Positions 23,147 through 36,300 of a stretch of 64,000 nt of DNA are shown here, piece after piece. Source of the DNA: Apium graveolens. Taxonomy: Eukaryota; Streptophyta; Magnoliopsida; Apiales; Apiaceae. The translations under genes and the position numbers were made by a program. Every line of letters begins with the position of its first letter. The first letter of the stretch is position 1. The notes below the pieces were generated by a model. That model ran no database searches. It was not told the DNA's origin and saw nothing but the letters and a program-made list of their open reading frames with translations. Location: assembly GCF_009905375.1 (NCBI RefSeq), contig NC_133655.1, positions 170,313,141-170,377,140 on the forward strand, read 5' to 3'.

Positions 23147-25243
23147 TGTAATAACCCCAAAATTTTCAACTTTTTGTAACCCTTGTGAATAGTGTTTTAG
23201 CTGAATGAGAAAACTTTTCACGCCACACTATGTAGGGGTTCTGTTATGGATATTCTGGGATATTATTAGTACTCTATGAAGTATATAAGTGTATGTAAAG
23301 ATCGTCAGAATCCAATTCCGAATACTTTGGTTTTTCCCGGAAATCCACAAGATACGGAGAGAATTGAGTATAAGGTAACAGGATAAAAAGGATTTAAATT
23401 AAAGGATTATAATAGAGGATCATAAAAAGGAATATAATGTATTGAGAAAGGTTAAGGGAACCTAAGTAATAAGATCCCGGGTATGATCCTTCAAACGATA
23501 AACGAGAATGAAAGTTAAGCGAACCGTATAACAGATCAGCGGTCATTAGGCAAACGATTAGGAAGTTAATTAAAGGGATTAGTGGGAATGATGTCATCCA
23601 ACCAATAGAAAGAGAACAAGGAAGGGAGGATGACATCATGAGGATGACATAAGCATGACATGGGAAGGGATGAGGTGTGGTAGCTTTGTAACCACACAAT
23701 TTCAAGGGCAAGAAAGTAATTGACTAAATCAAATACAAAACAAGTCAACCAAGCCAAGTAAAAATCATTCTCATCAAAAATCAAAAGCAACCAAGGCATT
23801 AGTTCTTCATTGCTCTCGGCTTTCTTACTTTTTAAAGGCAAGATTTTTCAAAATCCAAGATCCAAGCTTCCTAAATTGGTAAGATAATTCCCTAATCATC
23901 TTCATGCTTAGTTAGGACTATATCATGAGTTTAAGCCATTAATTCTTTCTCAATCTTCTTCATTTAATCAAAGAAGAAGACAATGAATAGTGTTTTCAAG
24001 TTTTTAACTTGAACTTTTTCTTGTTTTTCTTGAAGATCCAAGCATTCTTAAGACTTCTCAAAGCTTCTTAAGGCTTCCTAGCTCCACCCACCACTTCAAG
24101 GAAGGTATACCATCTCCAAACCCTATATTCCTATATATTATAAGATGATTTTGATTAGTGGGTTGATATTGTAGCTTGTTGTTATGATTTAGAGTTTGGG
24201 ATTTGGAATGGTAGTGAAATGGAATGGTAATTGTTGTGGTTTTGATTTAAAGGAACTTAAGTATGATTAAAGTTAAGTTTAGGCATAAGTATAAATGATT
24301 AAATTGAATTTGTTGGGGTTGTTATGATGTGATAAGGATGGATGTTGGTTGTATGTTGGATTTGAGGTTGGTTTGTGGTTGGTTTTGTATGGTTTAAAAT
24401 TTGGAAATCGCGTAAACATAGCCGTCGTAACGTCCGATTTTCTTTGGACTGTTTTTGTGCATAGCATTAGGACCCGAGAAACCCCTGCTAGATTATGACC
24501 ACTGCCATGTGTAGATAGCTCATGTTACGAGCTTCGTTTTGATATGTAGTTCGTTCGATTCCGATGCACGGTTTAGGAGAAACGACCGTTTCAAGTAACG
24601 GCATTTCGCGAACGAAACTTTTTCCCTCGCCTTACTTTGAAACATAGGTTAAAGACCAAAAAGGGTTAATTAATGTATGAAACATTTATGGTAAGTGTGT
24701 TAGGCAGTTGGTGAGACACTCGCGAAGGAATCGCTTTAAAACTCGTAAAGGTTAAATTATTAAAAATGGTGGAGCCGAGGGTACCCGAGTGACTTAAGCG
24801 AATCGGTGAGCGCAAAACAAGCGTTAGAGTCTAAGTTAGTTAAAGTATAGATTTACAAGTGATTTTGGTTTAATTCCAACTTACTTGTTGTTTATAGGTT
24901 ATCAGACTCGTCCCGAGCCTTTCTCACCCCCAAGTCGCTCAGGCAAGTATTCTATCCGTTATACTGTTGTTGTGATGTATACACTTGTATATGCATTATC
25001 TTGCGATAGATGCATGTTGGTTATTTAGCAAATTCTTGCGATATATTGTAGCATGTGATATGGTATATATGCATGCCTGTTTCATATTCTTGAAATATAT
25101 ATCTGTTGGTTCAGTTGATAATACCTATGCTAGAGAATAGCGGTAACTTGCATATACCCTTAGTATAGGGACCCAAAAGGTGAAAATATTTTCTAAAAAC
25201 CGGGAGTCGAGGATCCCGAGTAATCTTGTATATATGGATATGG

Positions 25244-25275
<32 letters not shown>

Positions 25276-27223
25276 GGTTATAGTTTTCCAAACTATTAAT
25301 CGAATAAGGTTTATTCGATAACTTTAGCTTTATTTTATTATTGAATATTATTTTGAATATTCATTCGAGGGCTTATGACTCTTTTATATTATTTATTGAA
25401 TATTATTTTGAATATTCATTCGAGGACTTATGACTCCTTTTACTTTATTAATGAATATTATTTTGAATATTCATTCGAGGACTTATGACTCCTTTTATTT
25501 ATTTATCTGAATATTATTTGAATATTCATTCGAGGACTTATGACTCCTTTTATTTATTTATCTGAATATTATTTGAATATTCATTCGAGGGCTTATGACT
25601 CTTTTATATTATTTATTGAATATTATTTGAATATTCATTTGAGGATCTATGACTCCGATTATGTGCTGAGATATATTCTTTATTTATTAAAGAATAAGAT
25701 GTCAATAATCAAACTTATTTTCGATTATTCAAATAAGGATAATACTTTCATATAAGTATATCTTTGGTTATTTAATGTTTATTTCAAGTATAAGTTTTAA
25801 TACTTCTACTTCAATTATTTTTATAAAGATTATTCTTTATGGGAATATTATTTAAATAATAATATTCAGTCATTTTCTAAATATTCTGGGGACTGATTTA
25901 CTTCATTAAATCAGCTTTACTCCAAACACTCTTTAAAGTGTTTTCGAGTCTTCAAAATGATTTTTAAAAGTTAGAGCGGATCCCAAAACTCTTGTTTTTA
26001 TATTTAAGATCTTCCTTTTAAGGGGATTTAAATACTCGCTCAAAACCTGGGGAATCCGGCTCTGCGGTGTATTTTATATTCGCAACGAGGTTGCAGTTTT
26101 GGTAAATGAATTGATTACTTGCCCAACGTTCGGGAAGTAAGCCCATCTAATTGAGTCGGCATAAGCGACAGGCCGAGGTATGGTCTATTATTGTGTAAGT
26201 GGCTGGGTGGCAGTCCATCAACGCGTGAGGGGCCGGGTAACGGTCTAGCGCGAGGTCCTAATGCGGCCAGGGTGATGACCGGTGAGGAATTCATCCATCT
26301 ACAGTAGAAAAGGTTACTTATTGGTATCTTTGCCTGATCAGCAAGATATCTGGTTTATGCCAAAATTCTTTTCCTTTCCAAAATTCATTGGATGTTTCAA
26401 ACTCTGTTCATACTTCATATAACAGAGGTTCCAGGAAATGTTTAAAGAGATATATATATGTGGATATATATATATATCGGGACTAAATAAAGTATCTCAT
26501 AACTTTTTCATTCAATAATATTTCAAAGATTGAATCTATTCAAGTCTTAACTTGTGGTCTCATCTATGGGATGTTTTTCTTAAAACTTATAATACTTTGA
26601 ACGGTGGTAGTTCAAGTAGCTTTATAAATGATATAAGCGTGGTGAAGTATTGGTAACTTCATTCCTTGTTTTTACTTATATCTAGTAAGTAATTATCTTA
26701 CGCATGATAGAGATTCTATTAAGTATCCACTTAGATACTTATACTATTGTTATCACTATATATATTATCTTGCGAGCTGTAAGGCTCACTCTTGCTTTAT
26801 TTCTTCATCACACAACAACAGTTAGGAGAGATGGCCAGACTCCAGCAGACCCAGCGCAAGCGCGTGGGAAGCGTCCCGCGTCTTCCCGATGATGTTGTAG
26901 CTGCTATAGCTGCAGAGGTAGATCCATTGTAGTTCAGGCATTCTACTTTTGAGAATCAAATTATGTATAATTATAACTTGTGGCAGATAATGGCAATTAA
27001 CTGTAAATTATCAAGTAATCATTTTGGGTTGTAATAATTTTAAATTGTGGATTCAAAGACTTGTACTTATTTCAATTTCATCTCTGAGACTATAACGGGT
27101 TGTGGTGTGTGTTAGTGTGGGGTCACAGCATGAGGTTATTTATTATTAATTAAGTGAAGTGATATTGTGGAAAGAAAGACCGTGACGACCCGGATCCCCG
27201 ACCCCGGATCTGGGGGTGTTACA
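23147..27223 (+). repeat. 5' LTR of C
   Basis: The 4077-bp LTR runs TGTAATAACCCCAAAATTTTC...GGGTGTTACA. It contains a CCGGGAGTCGAGGATCCCGAG segment near 25199, (AT)n runs, a tandem repeat (25341-25658) and a GC-richer block near 26150-26290. Short open frames recur identically in both LTRs and show no protein-like features. The partner is 33305-37373. Confidence 0.92.
25341..25658 (+). repeat. Tandem repeat in C 5' LTR
   Basis: Six degenerate tandem units of about 50-60 bp share the core TGAATATTATTTTGAATATTC followed by ATTCGAGGACTTATGACTCC. The core is itself an inverted repeat (TGAATATT / AATATTCA). The 3' LTR copy at about 35492-35808 has the same number of units. Confidence 0.8.
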
Positions 27224-27227
27224 GAAA

Positions 27228-27240
27228 TGGTATCAGAGCT
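27228..27240 (+). other. Primer binding site of C
   Basis: TGGTATCAGAGCT begins 4 bp after the LTR end and is the initiator-Met tRNA type. Confidence 0.85.
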
Positions 27241-27435
27241 AAGCGTTATAAACCTCAGAGATGATGCGTCGATATAATAACAAACTCACAAAGATAATAA
27301 GAACTCTTGCCAAGTTAATGGTCGGACTACTTAAAGTAGTGCTGACAGTTAAAACCCTTACGGGAACCCTTATAAGTATCATGATAGTAACTTAGCTCGT
27401 TTAATGTGTAGGCGCCTGAGATAGAGGACCCCGAG

Positions 27436-28149
27436 ATGTTCGAGCGTGAGCATGATGAGGCATTGTTAGATGTTGAGGATCAGGAGGAGCCTGAGATGGA
27501 GGAGGATGAGGAGGACCCCTCAGAGGAGCCTGAGACGGAGGTTATTGCTGTTTCAGATGAGGAGGACCCCTCAGAGGAGTCAGAGACAGAGGTTATTGCT
27601 ATTCCAGATGAGGAGGACCCGGATGAGGTCCCAGTAGCTGAGGAGCGTGTTGGATCTGTGGTAGTGTATGCTGGTATCCCTTTACCCACACTTCCGGTGG
27701 TCAGAGCCCCTACCCCTCCACCACTATCTTGGATTCCTGATGATGACAGCTCAGAGACCCATACTTCCGAGCCTAGGCAGACCGAGGAGGCACCCTCAGC
27801 GGCTCCGGATTCACCACCTCTTGACCCTGCCCACAGACAGTCTTCGTTAGCTCATGGATATGTTCAGGATGTATTGAGGACCTGAGTGGCTGTTGCCGAG
27901 GGCCGACTAGATAAGGCCAGGAGGGAGTTGGATGCAGAGAGGGCGGGTAGGCGTACCCGAGCTTATGAGACCAGGGCTTCTATACCCCGATCCTTGAGGA
28001 GGGAGCTTACGGGGATAGAGCTCACATCCCGAGCGAGGCTCAGATCGCTCCAGGGGGACAGGCATGGTAGGATCTCCAGGCGGCAGGCCGACTATATCTT
28101 CCGTCGTGCGATGGAAAGGGTTTGGGAGCTGACCCGCTCCGGTGTGTGA
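27436..28149 (+). pseudogene. C upstream acidic ORF, one in-frame stop
   Basis: This frame lies between the primer site and gag. It starts at ATG 27436 and reads a very acidic region with near-repeats of the type DEEDPSEEPETEVIA, then a Pro-rich linker (PTPPPLSWIP) up to TGA 27883-27885. It continues in the same frame as a basic, Arg-rich segment (RLDKARRELDAERAGRRTR, ..SRRQADYIFRRAMERVWEL) to TGA at 28147. A protein with acidic N- and basic C-terminal halves is implied if the TGA is a recent mutation. CGA to TGA would be the common CpG-deamination change, but this is inference. Gag-pol is normally the only ORF of chromoviruses, so this frame is unusual. Its function is unknown. Confidence 0.5.
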
Positions 28150-28560
28150 TTCAGGATTGATGATGGAATAGTCTAGTTGTCTAGTTAGCCGAGGCCTTAG
28201 TAAGAGCCAATTTTCCGGGATAGTTGACTTGTATATAGCATCCCTTTTTCTGACTAGACAGATAGACTCTTGTGTATCACTTTTGGGACAGATGACTGTA
28301 GCACTGTTGTACTTTTGACAAGATCAAACTATGTATTTCTCGCATTATGTATATATTTGTTTCCTTTCGGTTCAGTTCCATAGTGACGGGATCACTGTTT
28401 TATCATTATTATTACTGCACTTCGTATTAGAACTTTCTTAAAATAATAGAATTGCGATATACGTTCTCCCCATTATAAGAGCTGTGCAAGGCACAATGTT
28501 GTGTATGATTGTGACCTAACGTGAATTTTCCGAATAATTGTTTTTATTATTATCAGAATC
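28150..28560 (+). other. C leader between acidic ORF and gag-pol
   Basis: About 410 bp with no coding frame on either strand that I trust. The AT-rich end (GAATAATTGTTTTTATTATT) lies just before the gag ATG. Confidence 0.4.
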
Positions 28561-31500
28561 ATGCCGCCAAGAAAGATTGGAACTAGGGCGAACCCTGGAT
28601 CTGAGGACCAGGGAAGCCATAATCAGGACAATAGAAACCAAGAACACAGTGAAGAGGAAGATGAGGATTATATGGAACAGGATGACTCCCTGTATGAAGA
28701 GGAAGAGGAAACATATGATGTTGAGGGATTTGAGATAGAGGCTGAAGAAGGAGAAACCGAGGTTGAGCAACCAGTACCAAACCCAGGCATGGATCCCATG
28801 GGCCAGTTCATGCAACTCCTAAGGCAGAATTTGGAACGTCAAGCCAACCCACCCCCTCAAGGAAGTAACAATGCAGTGGCAAACTCTTTCAGGGCTTTTA
28901 AGTCCCTTAAGCCCCCTGAGTTCCACGGATCAGCTGACCCAGTTGAGGCAAGAGCATGGTTAAAGGAAATGGAGAAATCCTTTGAGATTTTGAGTACCGA
29001 GGAGGCACAGAAGACTGTATTTGCTACCTACCTTCTGAAAGGAGAAGCTAACTACTGGTGGGAGGCCAAGAAAAACATGGAGACAGATGCTATTATAACC
29101 TGGGAGAGATTTAGTCAGTTATTTCTGGGGAAGTATTTCCCGAGGTTTATGGAAAACCAGATGGAGCTCAAGTTCTTGGAGCTAAAGCAGAATAACTTGT
29201 CTGTAGCAGAGTACGAGGCGAAATTTACTGAGTTATCAAGGTTTGTGCCGGAGTTTGTAAGCACCGAGGAAAAGAAAGCTAGGAGGTTTCAGCAGGGACT
29301 GAAACCGTGGATTCAGAATAGGGTGGCAATCCTTGAGCTTACGGACTATGCCACTCTGGTGCAAAAGGCAACGATTGTAGAAGTTGGAAGTGAACAGATG
29401 CAGAAGGAAAGAGAGAATAAAGGAATAAAGAGGAAAAGTATGAGCATGGGTGGAGGTTCCGCAGGAAGGAGCTTCCCAACTAGATTTAATCGAGGAGCAG
29501 TGTCCCTGCCAGGAAGGAACACTAGGTTTAAGCGGCCAATGAGTGTGAGTGTGAGCCAGGGCGGCCAGAAGTCAAGAATGTCCTATTCCAACCAGTCTCG
29601 ACCCCCATTGCCAGCCTGTAACATATGTGGAAGGAATCATACTGGGGAGTGTAAAGAAAGGCCAGTAACCTGTTTTAAGTGCGGTCGGGAAGGCCACTAC
29701 TCAAATAAATGCCCTTCGTCAGCCCCTGCCGTCGTTCCAACCACCAATTGTCATCGGTGTGGACGCCCGGGTCATTGGAAGAGGGAATGCCCAATGAACA
29801 AACCAGCAGCTTCGGGAGCAAGCAGGGCTGCTTCTAATAAGCCACCTACTGCGAGGACTTTCAACATGACAGTCCAGGATGCTATGAAAGATTCAGATGT
29901 GATAGCAGGTACCCTTTCTCTAAATTCAGTCAGTGCAAATGTTTTATTTGATTCGGGAGCAACTAAATCTTTTATATCAAAGGACCTTGCGCGTAAGTTA
30001 AGACTTAAGGCTGAACCCTTGATAGAACCCTTACAAGTAGAAATAGCCAATCATGAAATTATTCCTGTTAACCAGATTCACCCCGCCTGTGAGATAGGCA
30101 TAGGGGAGCAATCTTTCAGTGTTGATCTGATTCCTTTTAAATTAGGGGAGTTTGATGTGATTTTGGGAATGGACTGGCTATCTAGCAACGATGCTCAGAT
30201 AGACTGTAAAGGGAAGAAAGTTAAGTTAAATATCCCCGGGAAGAAAGAAGTTATATTTAGAGGAAAGAGGCAGACGCAGAAATTTTTGACTATGGCCCAG
30301 GCCAAAAGGATGCTACGAAAAGGAAGTGAGGCTTACCTAGCCTATGTGGTGGACACGCAGAAGGAGGTGCCCAACTTACAAGATATTCCAGTAGTCAACG
30401 AATTTGAAGATGTATTCCCACAAGACCTTCCGGGATTACCACCTGATAGAGTGATTGAATTTGCTATTGAGTTGGCCCCAGGGACGGCGCCAGTTTCAAA
30501 AGCACCTTACCGGTTAGCCCCGTTAGAAATGAAGGAATTAGCTATCCAATTGCAGGAACTCTTGGATAAGGGTATGATAAGACCCAGTGTGTCTCCGTGG
30601 GGAGCACCAGTTTTATTTGTTAAGAAGAAAGATGGGAGCATGAGGTTGTGCATAGACTATCGAGAGTTGAACAAGCTAACCATAAAGAACAGGTACCCAT
30701 TACCTAGAATAGACGATCTGTTCGACCAGCTAAAGGATGCTGTTTATTTTTCCAAGATCGACCTGAGAACTGGATATCACCAACTAAAGATTAAACCCGA
30801 AGATATTTCCAAGACAGCGTTCCGTACCAGGTATGGACATTATGAGTTCTTGGTAATGTCCTTTGGATTAACCAACGCCCCAGCGGCTTTCATGGATTTA
30901 ATGAATAGAGTATTTAAGAAGTACTTGGACAAGTGTGTGATAGTTTTTATCGATGATATTTTGATCTACTCAAGGACTGAGGCAGAACATGCAGAGCATT
31001 TAAGGATAGCTCTAGGAATACTCAGAGAGGAACAGTTATATGCCAAATTCTCGAAGTGTGAATTCTGGCGGAATGAAGTACAGTTTTTAGGACATGTGAT
31101 CAATAAAGAAGGAGTATTGGTCGACCCCTCCAAGATAGAGGCGGTCTCAAATTGGGAAAGGCCAACCACACCCACAGAGGTAAGGAGTTTTATAGGATTG
31201 GCCGGCTACTATCGAAGATTTGTACAGGACTTTGCGAAGATCGCAGCCCCTTTGACACGACTTACTCGTAAGACAGAGAAGTTTGAATGGACGGAGAAAT
31301 GCGAGAACAGTTTTCAGGAATTAAAGAAAAGGTTGATAACGGCTCCGGTATTGGCATTGCCGGACGGAAAAGGAGATTTTGTGATATATAGTGACGCGTC
31401 GCACAAAGGATTAGGATGTGTGCTTATGCAGCACGGTAAAGTTATTGCGTATGCGTCGAGACAACTGAAGGAATACGAGGTTAGATATCCTACTCATGAC

Positions 31501-33309
31501 CTTGAGCTCGCGGCAATAGTATTTGCTTTAAAAATTTGGAGGCACTACTTGTATGGAGAGAAGTGCGAGATTTTCACAGACCATAAGAGCCTCAAGTACA
31601 TATTTACGCAGAAAGAGCTCAACATGCGCCAGAGGAGATGGTTAGAACTAATCAAGGACTATGATTGTGAGATTCTCTATCATCCAGGGAAAGCCAATGT
31701 GGTGGCTGATGCCCTTAGTAGAAAGGAAAGACTCAGAATGATAACGACTTCGGAAGAATTAATAAGGGATTTTGAGAGAATGGAAATAGAAGTAAAGGTA
31801 ACCGGAACCGGAACTGAAAAGCTTTTTGAGATCTCAATGCAGCCAGAGTTATTGGAAAAGATCAGATTGTGCCAGGAGAAAATAATGAATGAAGACAGAG
31901 AGTCAATGACTGGAGAGGAGATCCATACTGAGAAAGATGATAAAGGGATAATGAGGTACTCCTACCGAATTTGGGTTCCGAATGTTCAAGAACTTAAAGA
32001 TGAGATTTTGGATGAAAGCCATAGTTCAAGGTATTCCATTCACCCGGGAAGTACCAAGATGTATAGGGATTTGAAGGAATATTACTGGTGGCCCAACATG
32101 AAGAGGGACGTAGCAGAATGGGTAAACAAGTGTTTAACTTGCCAAAGAGTAAAGGCAGAGCACCAGAGACCCAGTGGACTTTTGCGACCCCTGGAGATTC
32201 CCGAATGGAAATGGGAACAGATAGCGATGGATTTTGTTGTAGGCTTGCCAAGGACGAAAGCCAATCACGACGCCATTTGGGTAATTATAGACCGACTGAC
32301 AAAGTCAGCTCATTTCATTCCTATCAATGAGAGATACACAGTCGATAGACTGGTGGACATTTACCTTAAGGAAATAGTGACGCGACATGGAGTCCCAGCG
32401 TCCATTGTCTCAGACCGAGACCCTAGGTTCAACTCCAGATTTTGGAGGAGCTTTCAGGAATGTGCGGGGACCAAGTTAAATATGAGTACCGCGTACCATC
32501 CCCAAACGGATGGACAGAGTGAAAGGACCATCCAGACACTAGAGGATATGTTGAGAGTCTGTGCAATAGACCTTAAAGGAAGTTGGGATAATCACCTGCC
32601 GTTGATCGAGTTTTCTTATAACAATAGCTTTCATGCTAGCATCGGAATGCCGCCTTATGAGGCCCTGTACGGAAGAAGGTGTCGATCTCCCTTATACTGG
32701 GATGAAGTAGGAGAGCGGAAGATGCTCGGACCCGAAGTGGTCCAAAGGACCAAAGATATAGTGGATCTTATCAGAGGGCGACTTGTAGCAGCCCAAGAAA
32801 GACAAAAGAAATATGCAGACCTAGCCCGAAAGGACAAGGAATATGAAGTAAGGGACTTAGTACTGCTGAAAGTATCCCCTTGGAAGGGATTAATGAGGTT
32901 CGGAAAGAAAGGAAAACTAAGCCCAAGATACATTGGACCTTTTGAGATATTAAGACGGATTGGAAAGTTAGCTTACGAGCTAGCCCTACCCCCTAATTTG
33001 CAACAAGTTCATAATGTGTTCCATGTGTCAATGCTAAGGAGGTATCATCGGGATGCCAGGCACATAGTGGAGTACGAGCAGGTGGATATGCAGCCAGATC
33101 TAACTTACGTGGAGAAGCCAGTAAGGATTATGGATAAGAAGGAGCAGGTGCTTCGGAACAAAGTGATCAAGCTAGTCAGAGTACTATGGCAGAATCATAA
33201 TGTGGAAGAATCAACTTGGGAACTAGAGAGCACAATGCTAGAAAAGTACCCCCCATTTGTTTTCTGTTTGATTCCGGGACGGAATCCTTTTAAGGAGGGG
33301 AGACTGTAA
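28561..33309 (+). CDS. gag-pol: C Gag-Pol polyprotein with chromodomain
   Basis: A single open frame of 1582 aa. Residues about 20-75 are acidic. A retrotransposon Gag domain lies around 110-260 ([30 protein letters not shown]). Three Cys/His knuckles lie near 355-420, including [14 protein letters not shown] and [14 protein letters not shown]. The protease active site is [12 protein letters not shown] (Asp464). Reverse transcriptase has [13 protein letters not shown] and FIDDILIYS (Asp798-Asp799). RNase H has [10 protein letters not shown] (Asp945). The integrase zinc finger ends in CLTC (Cys1191, Cys1194), and its core triad is Asp1224, Asp1285, Glu1321 (35-residue D-E spacing). A C-terminal chromodomain-like segment ([19 protein letters not shown]) probably targets integration to chromatin, as known for chromoviruses. 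All catalytic residues checked are present. The stop codon lies inside the 3' LTR. Confidence 0.95.
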   Translation: MPPRKIGTRANPGSEDQGSHNQDNRNQEHSEEEDEDYMEQDDSLYEEEEETYDVEGFEIEAEEGETEVEQPVPNPGMDPMGQFMQLLRQNLERQANPPPQGSNNAVANSFRAFKSLKPPEFHGSADPVEARAWLKEMEKSFEILSTEEAQKTVFATYLLKGEANYWWEAKKNMETDAIITWERFSQLFLGKYFPRFMENQMELKFLELKQNNLSVAEYEAKFTELSRFVPEFVSTEEKKARRFQQGLKPWIQNRVAILELTDYATLVQKATIVEVGSEQMQKERENKGIKRKSMSMGGGSAGRSFPTRFNRGAVSLPGRNTRFKRPMSVSVSQGGQKSRMSYSNQSRPPLPACNICGRNHTGECKERPVTCFKCGREGHYSNKCPSSAPAVVPTTNCHRCGRPGHWKRECPMNKPAASGASRAASNKPPTARTFNMTVQDAMKDSDVIAGTLSLNSVSANVLFDSGATKSFISKDLARKLRLKAEPLIEPLQVEIANHEIIPVNQIHPACEIGIGEQSFSVDLIPFKLGEFDVILGMDWLSSNDAQIDCKGKKVKLNIPGKKEVIFRGKRQTQKFLTMAQAKRMLRKGSEAYLAYVVDTQKEVPNLQDIPVVNEFEDVFPQDLPGLPPDRVIEFAIELAPGTAPVSKAPYRLAPLEMKELAIQLQELLDKGMIRPSVSPWGAPVLFVKKKDGSMRLCIDYRELNKLTIKNRYPLPRIDDLFDQLKDAVYFSKIDLRTGYHQLKIKPEDISKTAFRTRYGHYEFLVMSFGLTNAPAAFMDLMNRVFKKYLDKCVIVFIDDILIYSRTEAEHAEHLRIALGILREEQLYAKFSKCEFWRNEVQFLGHVINKEGVLVDPSKIEAVSNWERPTTPTEVRSFIGLAGYYRRFVQDFAKIAAPLTRLTRKTEKFEWTEKCENSFQELKKRLITAPVLALPDGKGDFVIYSDASHKGLGCVLMQHGKVIAYASRQLKEYEVRYPTHDLELAAIVFALKIWRHYLYGEKCEIFTDHKSLKYIFTQKELNMRQRRWLELIKDYDCEILYHPGKANVVADALSRKERLRMITTSEELIRDFERMEIEVKVTGTGTEKLFEISMQPELLEKIRLCQEKIMNEDRESMTGEEIHTEKDDKGIMRYSYRIWVPNVQELKDEILDESHSSRYSIHPGSTKMYRDLKEYYWWPNMKRDVAEWVNKCLTCQRVKAEHQRPSGLLRPLEIPEWKWEQIAMDFVVGLPRTKANHDAIWVIIDRLTKSAHFIPINERYTVDRLVDIYLKEIVTRHGVPASIVSDRDPRFNSRFWRSFQECAGTKLNMSTAYHPQTDGQSERTIQTLEDMLRVCAIDLKGSWDNHLPLIEFSYNNSFHASIGMPPYEALYGRRCRSPLYWDEVGERKMLGPEVVQRTKDIVDLIRGRLVAAQERQKKYADLARKDKEYEVRDLVLLKVSPWKGLMRFGKKGKLSPRYIGPFEILRRIGKLAYELALPPNLQQVHNVFHVSMLRRYHRDARHIVEYEQVDMQPDLTYVEKPVRIMDKKEQVLRNKVIKLVRVLWQNHNVEESTWELESTMLEKYPPFVFCLIPGRNPFKEGRL
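33292..33304 (+). other. Polypurine tract of C
   Basis: AAGGAGGGGAGAC directly precedes the 3' LTR and is the plus-strand DNA primer site. It is also translated as the last codons of gag-pol. Confidence 0.85.
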
Positions 33310-36300
33310 TAACCCCAAAATTTTCAACTTTTTGTAACCCTTGTGAATAGTGTTTTAGCTGAATGAGAAAACTTTTCACGCCACACTATGTAGGGGTTCT
33401 GTTATGGATATTCTGGGATATTATTAGTACTCTATGAAGTATATAAGTGTATGTAAAGATCGTCAGAATCCAATTCCGAACACTTTGGTTTTTCCCGGAA
33501 ATCCACAAGATACGGAGAGAATTGAGTATAAGGTAACAGGATAAAAAGGATTTAAATTAAAGGATTATAATAGAGGATCATAAAAAGGAATATAATATGT
33601 TGAGAAAGGTTAAGGGAACCTAAGTAATAAGATCCCGGGTATGATCCTTCAAACGATAAACGAGAATGAAAGTTAAGCGAACCGTATAACAGATCAGCGG
33701 TCATTAGGCAAACGATTAGGAAGTTAATCAAAGGGATTAGTGGGAATGATGTCATCCAACCAATAGAAAGAGGACAAGGAAGGGAGGATGACATCATGAG
33801 GATGACATAAGCATGACATGGGAAGGGAGGAGGTGTGGTAGCTTTGTAACCACACAATTTCAAGGGCAAGAAAGTAATTGACTAAATCAAATACAAAACA
33901 AGTCAACCAAGCCAAGTAAAAATCATTCTCATCAAAAATCAAAAGCAACCAAGGCATTAGTTCTTCATTGCTCTCGGCTTTCTTACTTTTTAAAGGCAAG
34001 ATTTTTCAAAATCCAAGATCCAAGCTTCCTAAATTGGTAAGATAATTCCCTAATCATCTTCATGCTTAGTTAGGACTATATCATGAGTTTAAGCCATTAA
34101 TTCTTTCTCAATCTTCTTCATTTAATCAAAGAAGAAGACAATGAATAGTGTTTTCAAGTTTTTAACTTGAACTTTTTCTTGTTTTTCTTGAAGATCCAAG
34201 CATTCTTAAGACTTCTCAAAGCTTCTTAAGGCTTCCTAGCTCCACCCACCACTTCAAGGAAGGTATACCATCTCCAAACCCTAGATTCCTATATATTATA
34301 AGATGATTTTGATTAGTGGGTTGATATTGTAGCTTGTTGTTATGATTTAGAGTTTGGGATTTGGAATGGTAGTGAAATGGAATGGTAATTGTTGTGGTTT
34401 TGATTTAAAGGAACTTAAGTATGATTAAAGTTAAGTTTAGGCATAAGTATGAATGATTAAATTGAATTGGTTGGGGTTGTTATGATGTGATAAGGATGGA
34501 TGTTGGTTGTATGTTGGATTTGAGGTTGGTTTGTGGTTGGTTTTGTATGGTTTAAAATTTGGAAATCGCGTAAACATAGCCGTCGTAACGTCCGATTTTC
34601 TTTGGACTGTTTTTGTGCATAGCATTAGGACCCGAGAACCCCTTCTAGATTATGACCACTGCCATGTGTAGATAGCTCATGTTACGAGCTTCGTTTTAAT
34701 ATGTAGTTCGTTCGATTCCGATGCACGGTTTAGGAGAAACGACCGTTTCAAGTAACGGCGTTTCGCGAACGAAACTTTTTCCCTCGCCTTACTTTGAAAC
34801 ATAGGTTAAAGACCAAAAAGGGTTAATTAATGTATGAAACATTTATGGTAAGTGTGTTAGGCAGTTGGTGAGACACTCGCGAAGGAATCGCTTTAAAACT
34901 CGTAAAGGTTAAATTATTAAAAATGGTGGAGCCGAGGGTACCCGAGTGACTTAAGCGAATCGGTGAGCGCAAAACAAGCGTTAGAGTCTAAGTTAGTTAA
35001 AGTATAGATTTACAAGTGATTTTGGTTTAATTCCAACTTACTTGTTGTTTATAGGTTATCAGACTCGTCCCGAGCCTTTCTCACCCCCAAGTCGCTCAGG
35101 CAAGTATTCTATCCGTTATACTGTTGTTGTGATGTATACACTTGTATATGCATTATCTTGCGATAGATGCATGTTGGTTATTTAGCAAATTCTTGCGATA
35201 TATTGTAGCATGTGATATGGTATATATGCATGCCTGTTTCATATTCTTGAAATATATATCTGTTGGTTCAGTTGATAATACCTATGCTAGAGAATAGCGG
35301 TAACTTGCATATACCCTTAGTATAGGGACCCAAAAGGTGAAAATATTTTCTAAAAACCGGGAGTCGAGGATCCCGAGTAATCTTGTATATATGGATATGG
35401 ATATATATATATATATATATATATATGGTTATAGTTTTCCAAACTATTAATCGAATAAGGTTTATTCGATAACTTTAGCTTTATTTTATTATTGAATATT
35501 ATTTTGAATATTCATTCGAGGGCTTATGACTCTTTTATATTATTTATTGAATATTATTTTGAATATTCATTCGAGGACTTATGACTCCTTTTACTTTATT
35601 AATGAATATTATTTTGAATATTCATTCGAGGACTTATGACTCCTTTTATTTATTTATCTGAATATTATTTGAATATTCATTCGAGGACTTATGACTCCTT
35701 TTATTTATTTATCTGAATATTATTTGAATATTCATTCGAGGGCTTATGACTCTTTTATATTATTTATTGAATATTATTTGAATATTCATTTGAGGATCTA
35801 TGACTCCAATTATGTGCTGAGATATATTCTTTATTTATTAAAGAATAAGATGTCAATAATCAAACTTATTTTCGATTATTCAAATAAGGATAATACTTTC
35901 ATATAAGTATATCTTTGGTTATTTAATGTTTATTTCAAGTATAAGTTTTAATACTTCTACTTCAATTATTTTTATAAAGATTATTCTTTATGGGAATATT
36001 ATTTAAATAATAATATTTAGTCATTTTCTAAATATTCTGGGGACTGATTTACTTCATTAAATCAGCTTTACTCCAAACACTCTTTAAAGTGTTTACGAGT
36101 CTTCAAAATGATTTTTAAAAGTCAGAGCGGATCCCAAAACTCTTTTTTTTTATATTTAAGATCTTCCTTTTAAGGGGATTTAAATACTCGCTCAAAACCT
36201 GGGGAATCCGGCTCTGCGGTGTATTTTATATTCGCAACGAGGTTGCAGTTTTGGTAAATGAATTGATTACTTGCCCAACGTTCGGGAAGTAAGCCCATCT

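Noticed and set aside
23394..23841. Antisense frames of 91-105 codons, repeated at 33552-33999
   Set aside because: Both are in C LTRs, with no recognisable domain and no promoter context.
25540..25755. 71-codon frame over the C LTR tandem repeat
   Set aside because: Its peptide is a translation of the repeat, and the same frame at 35691 is only the second LTR.
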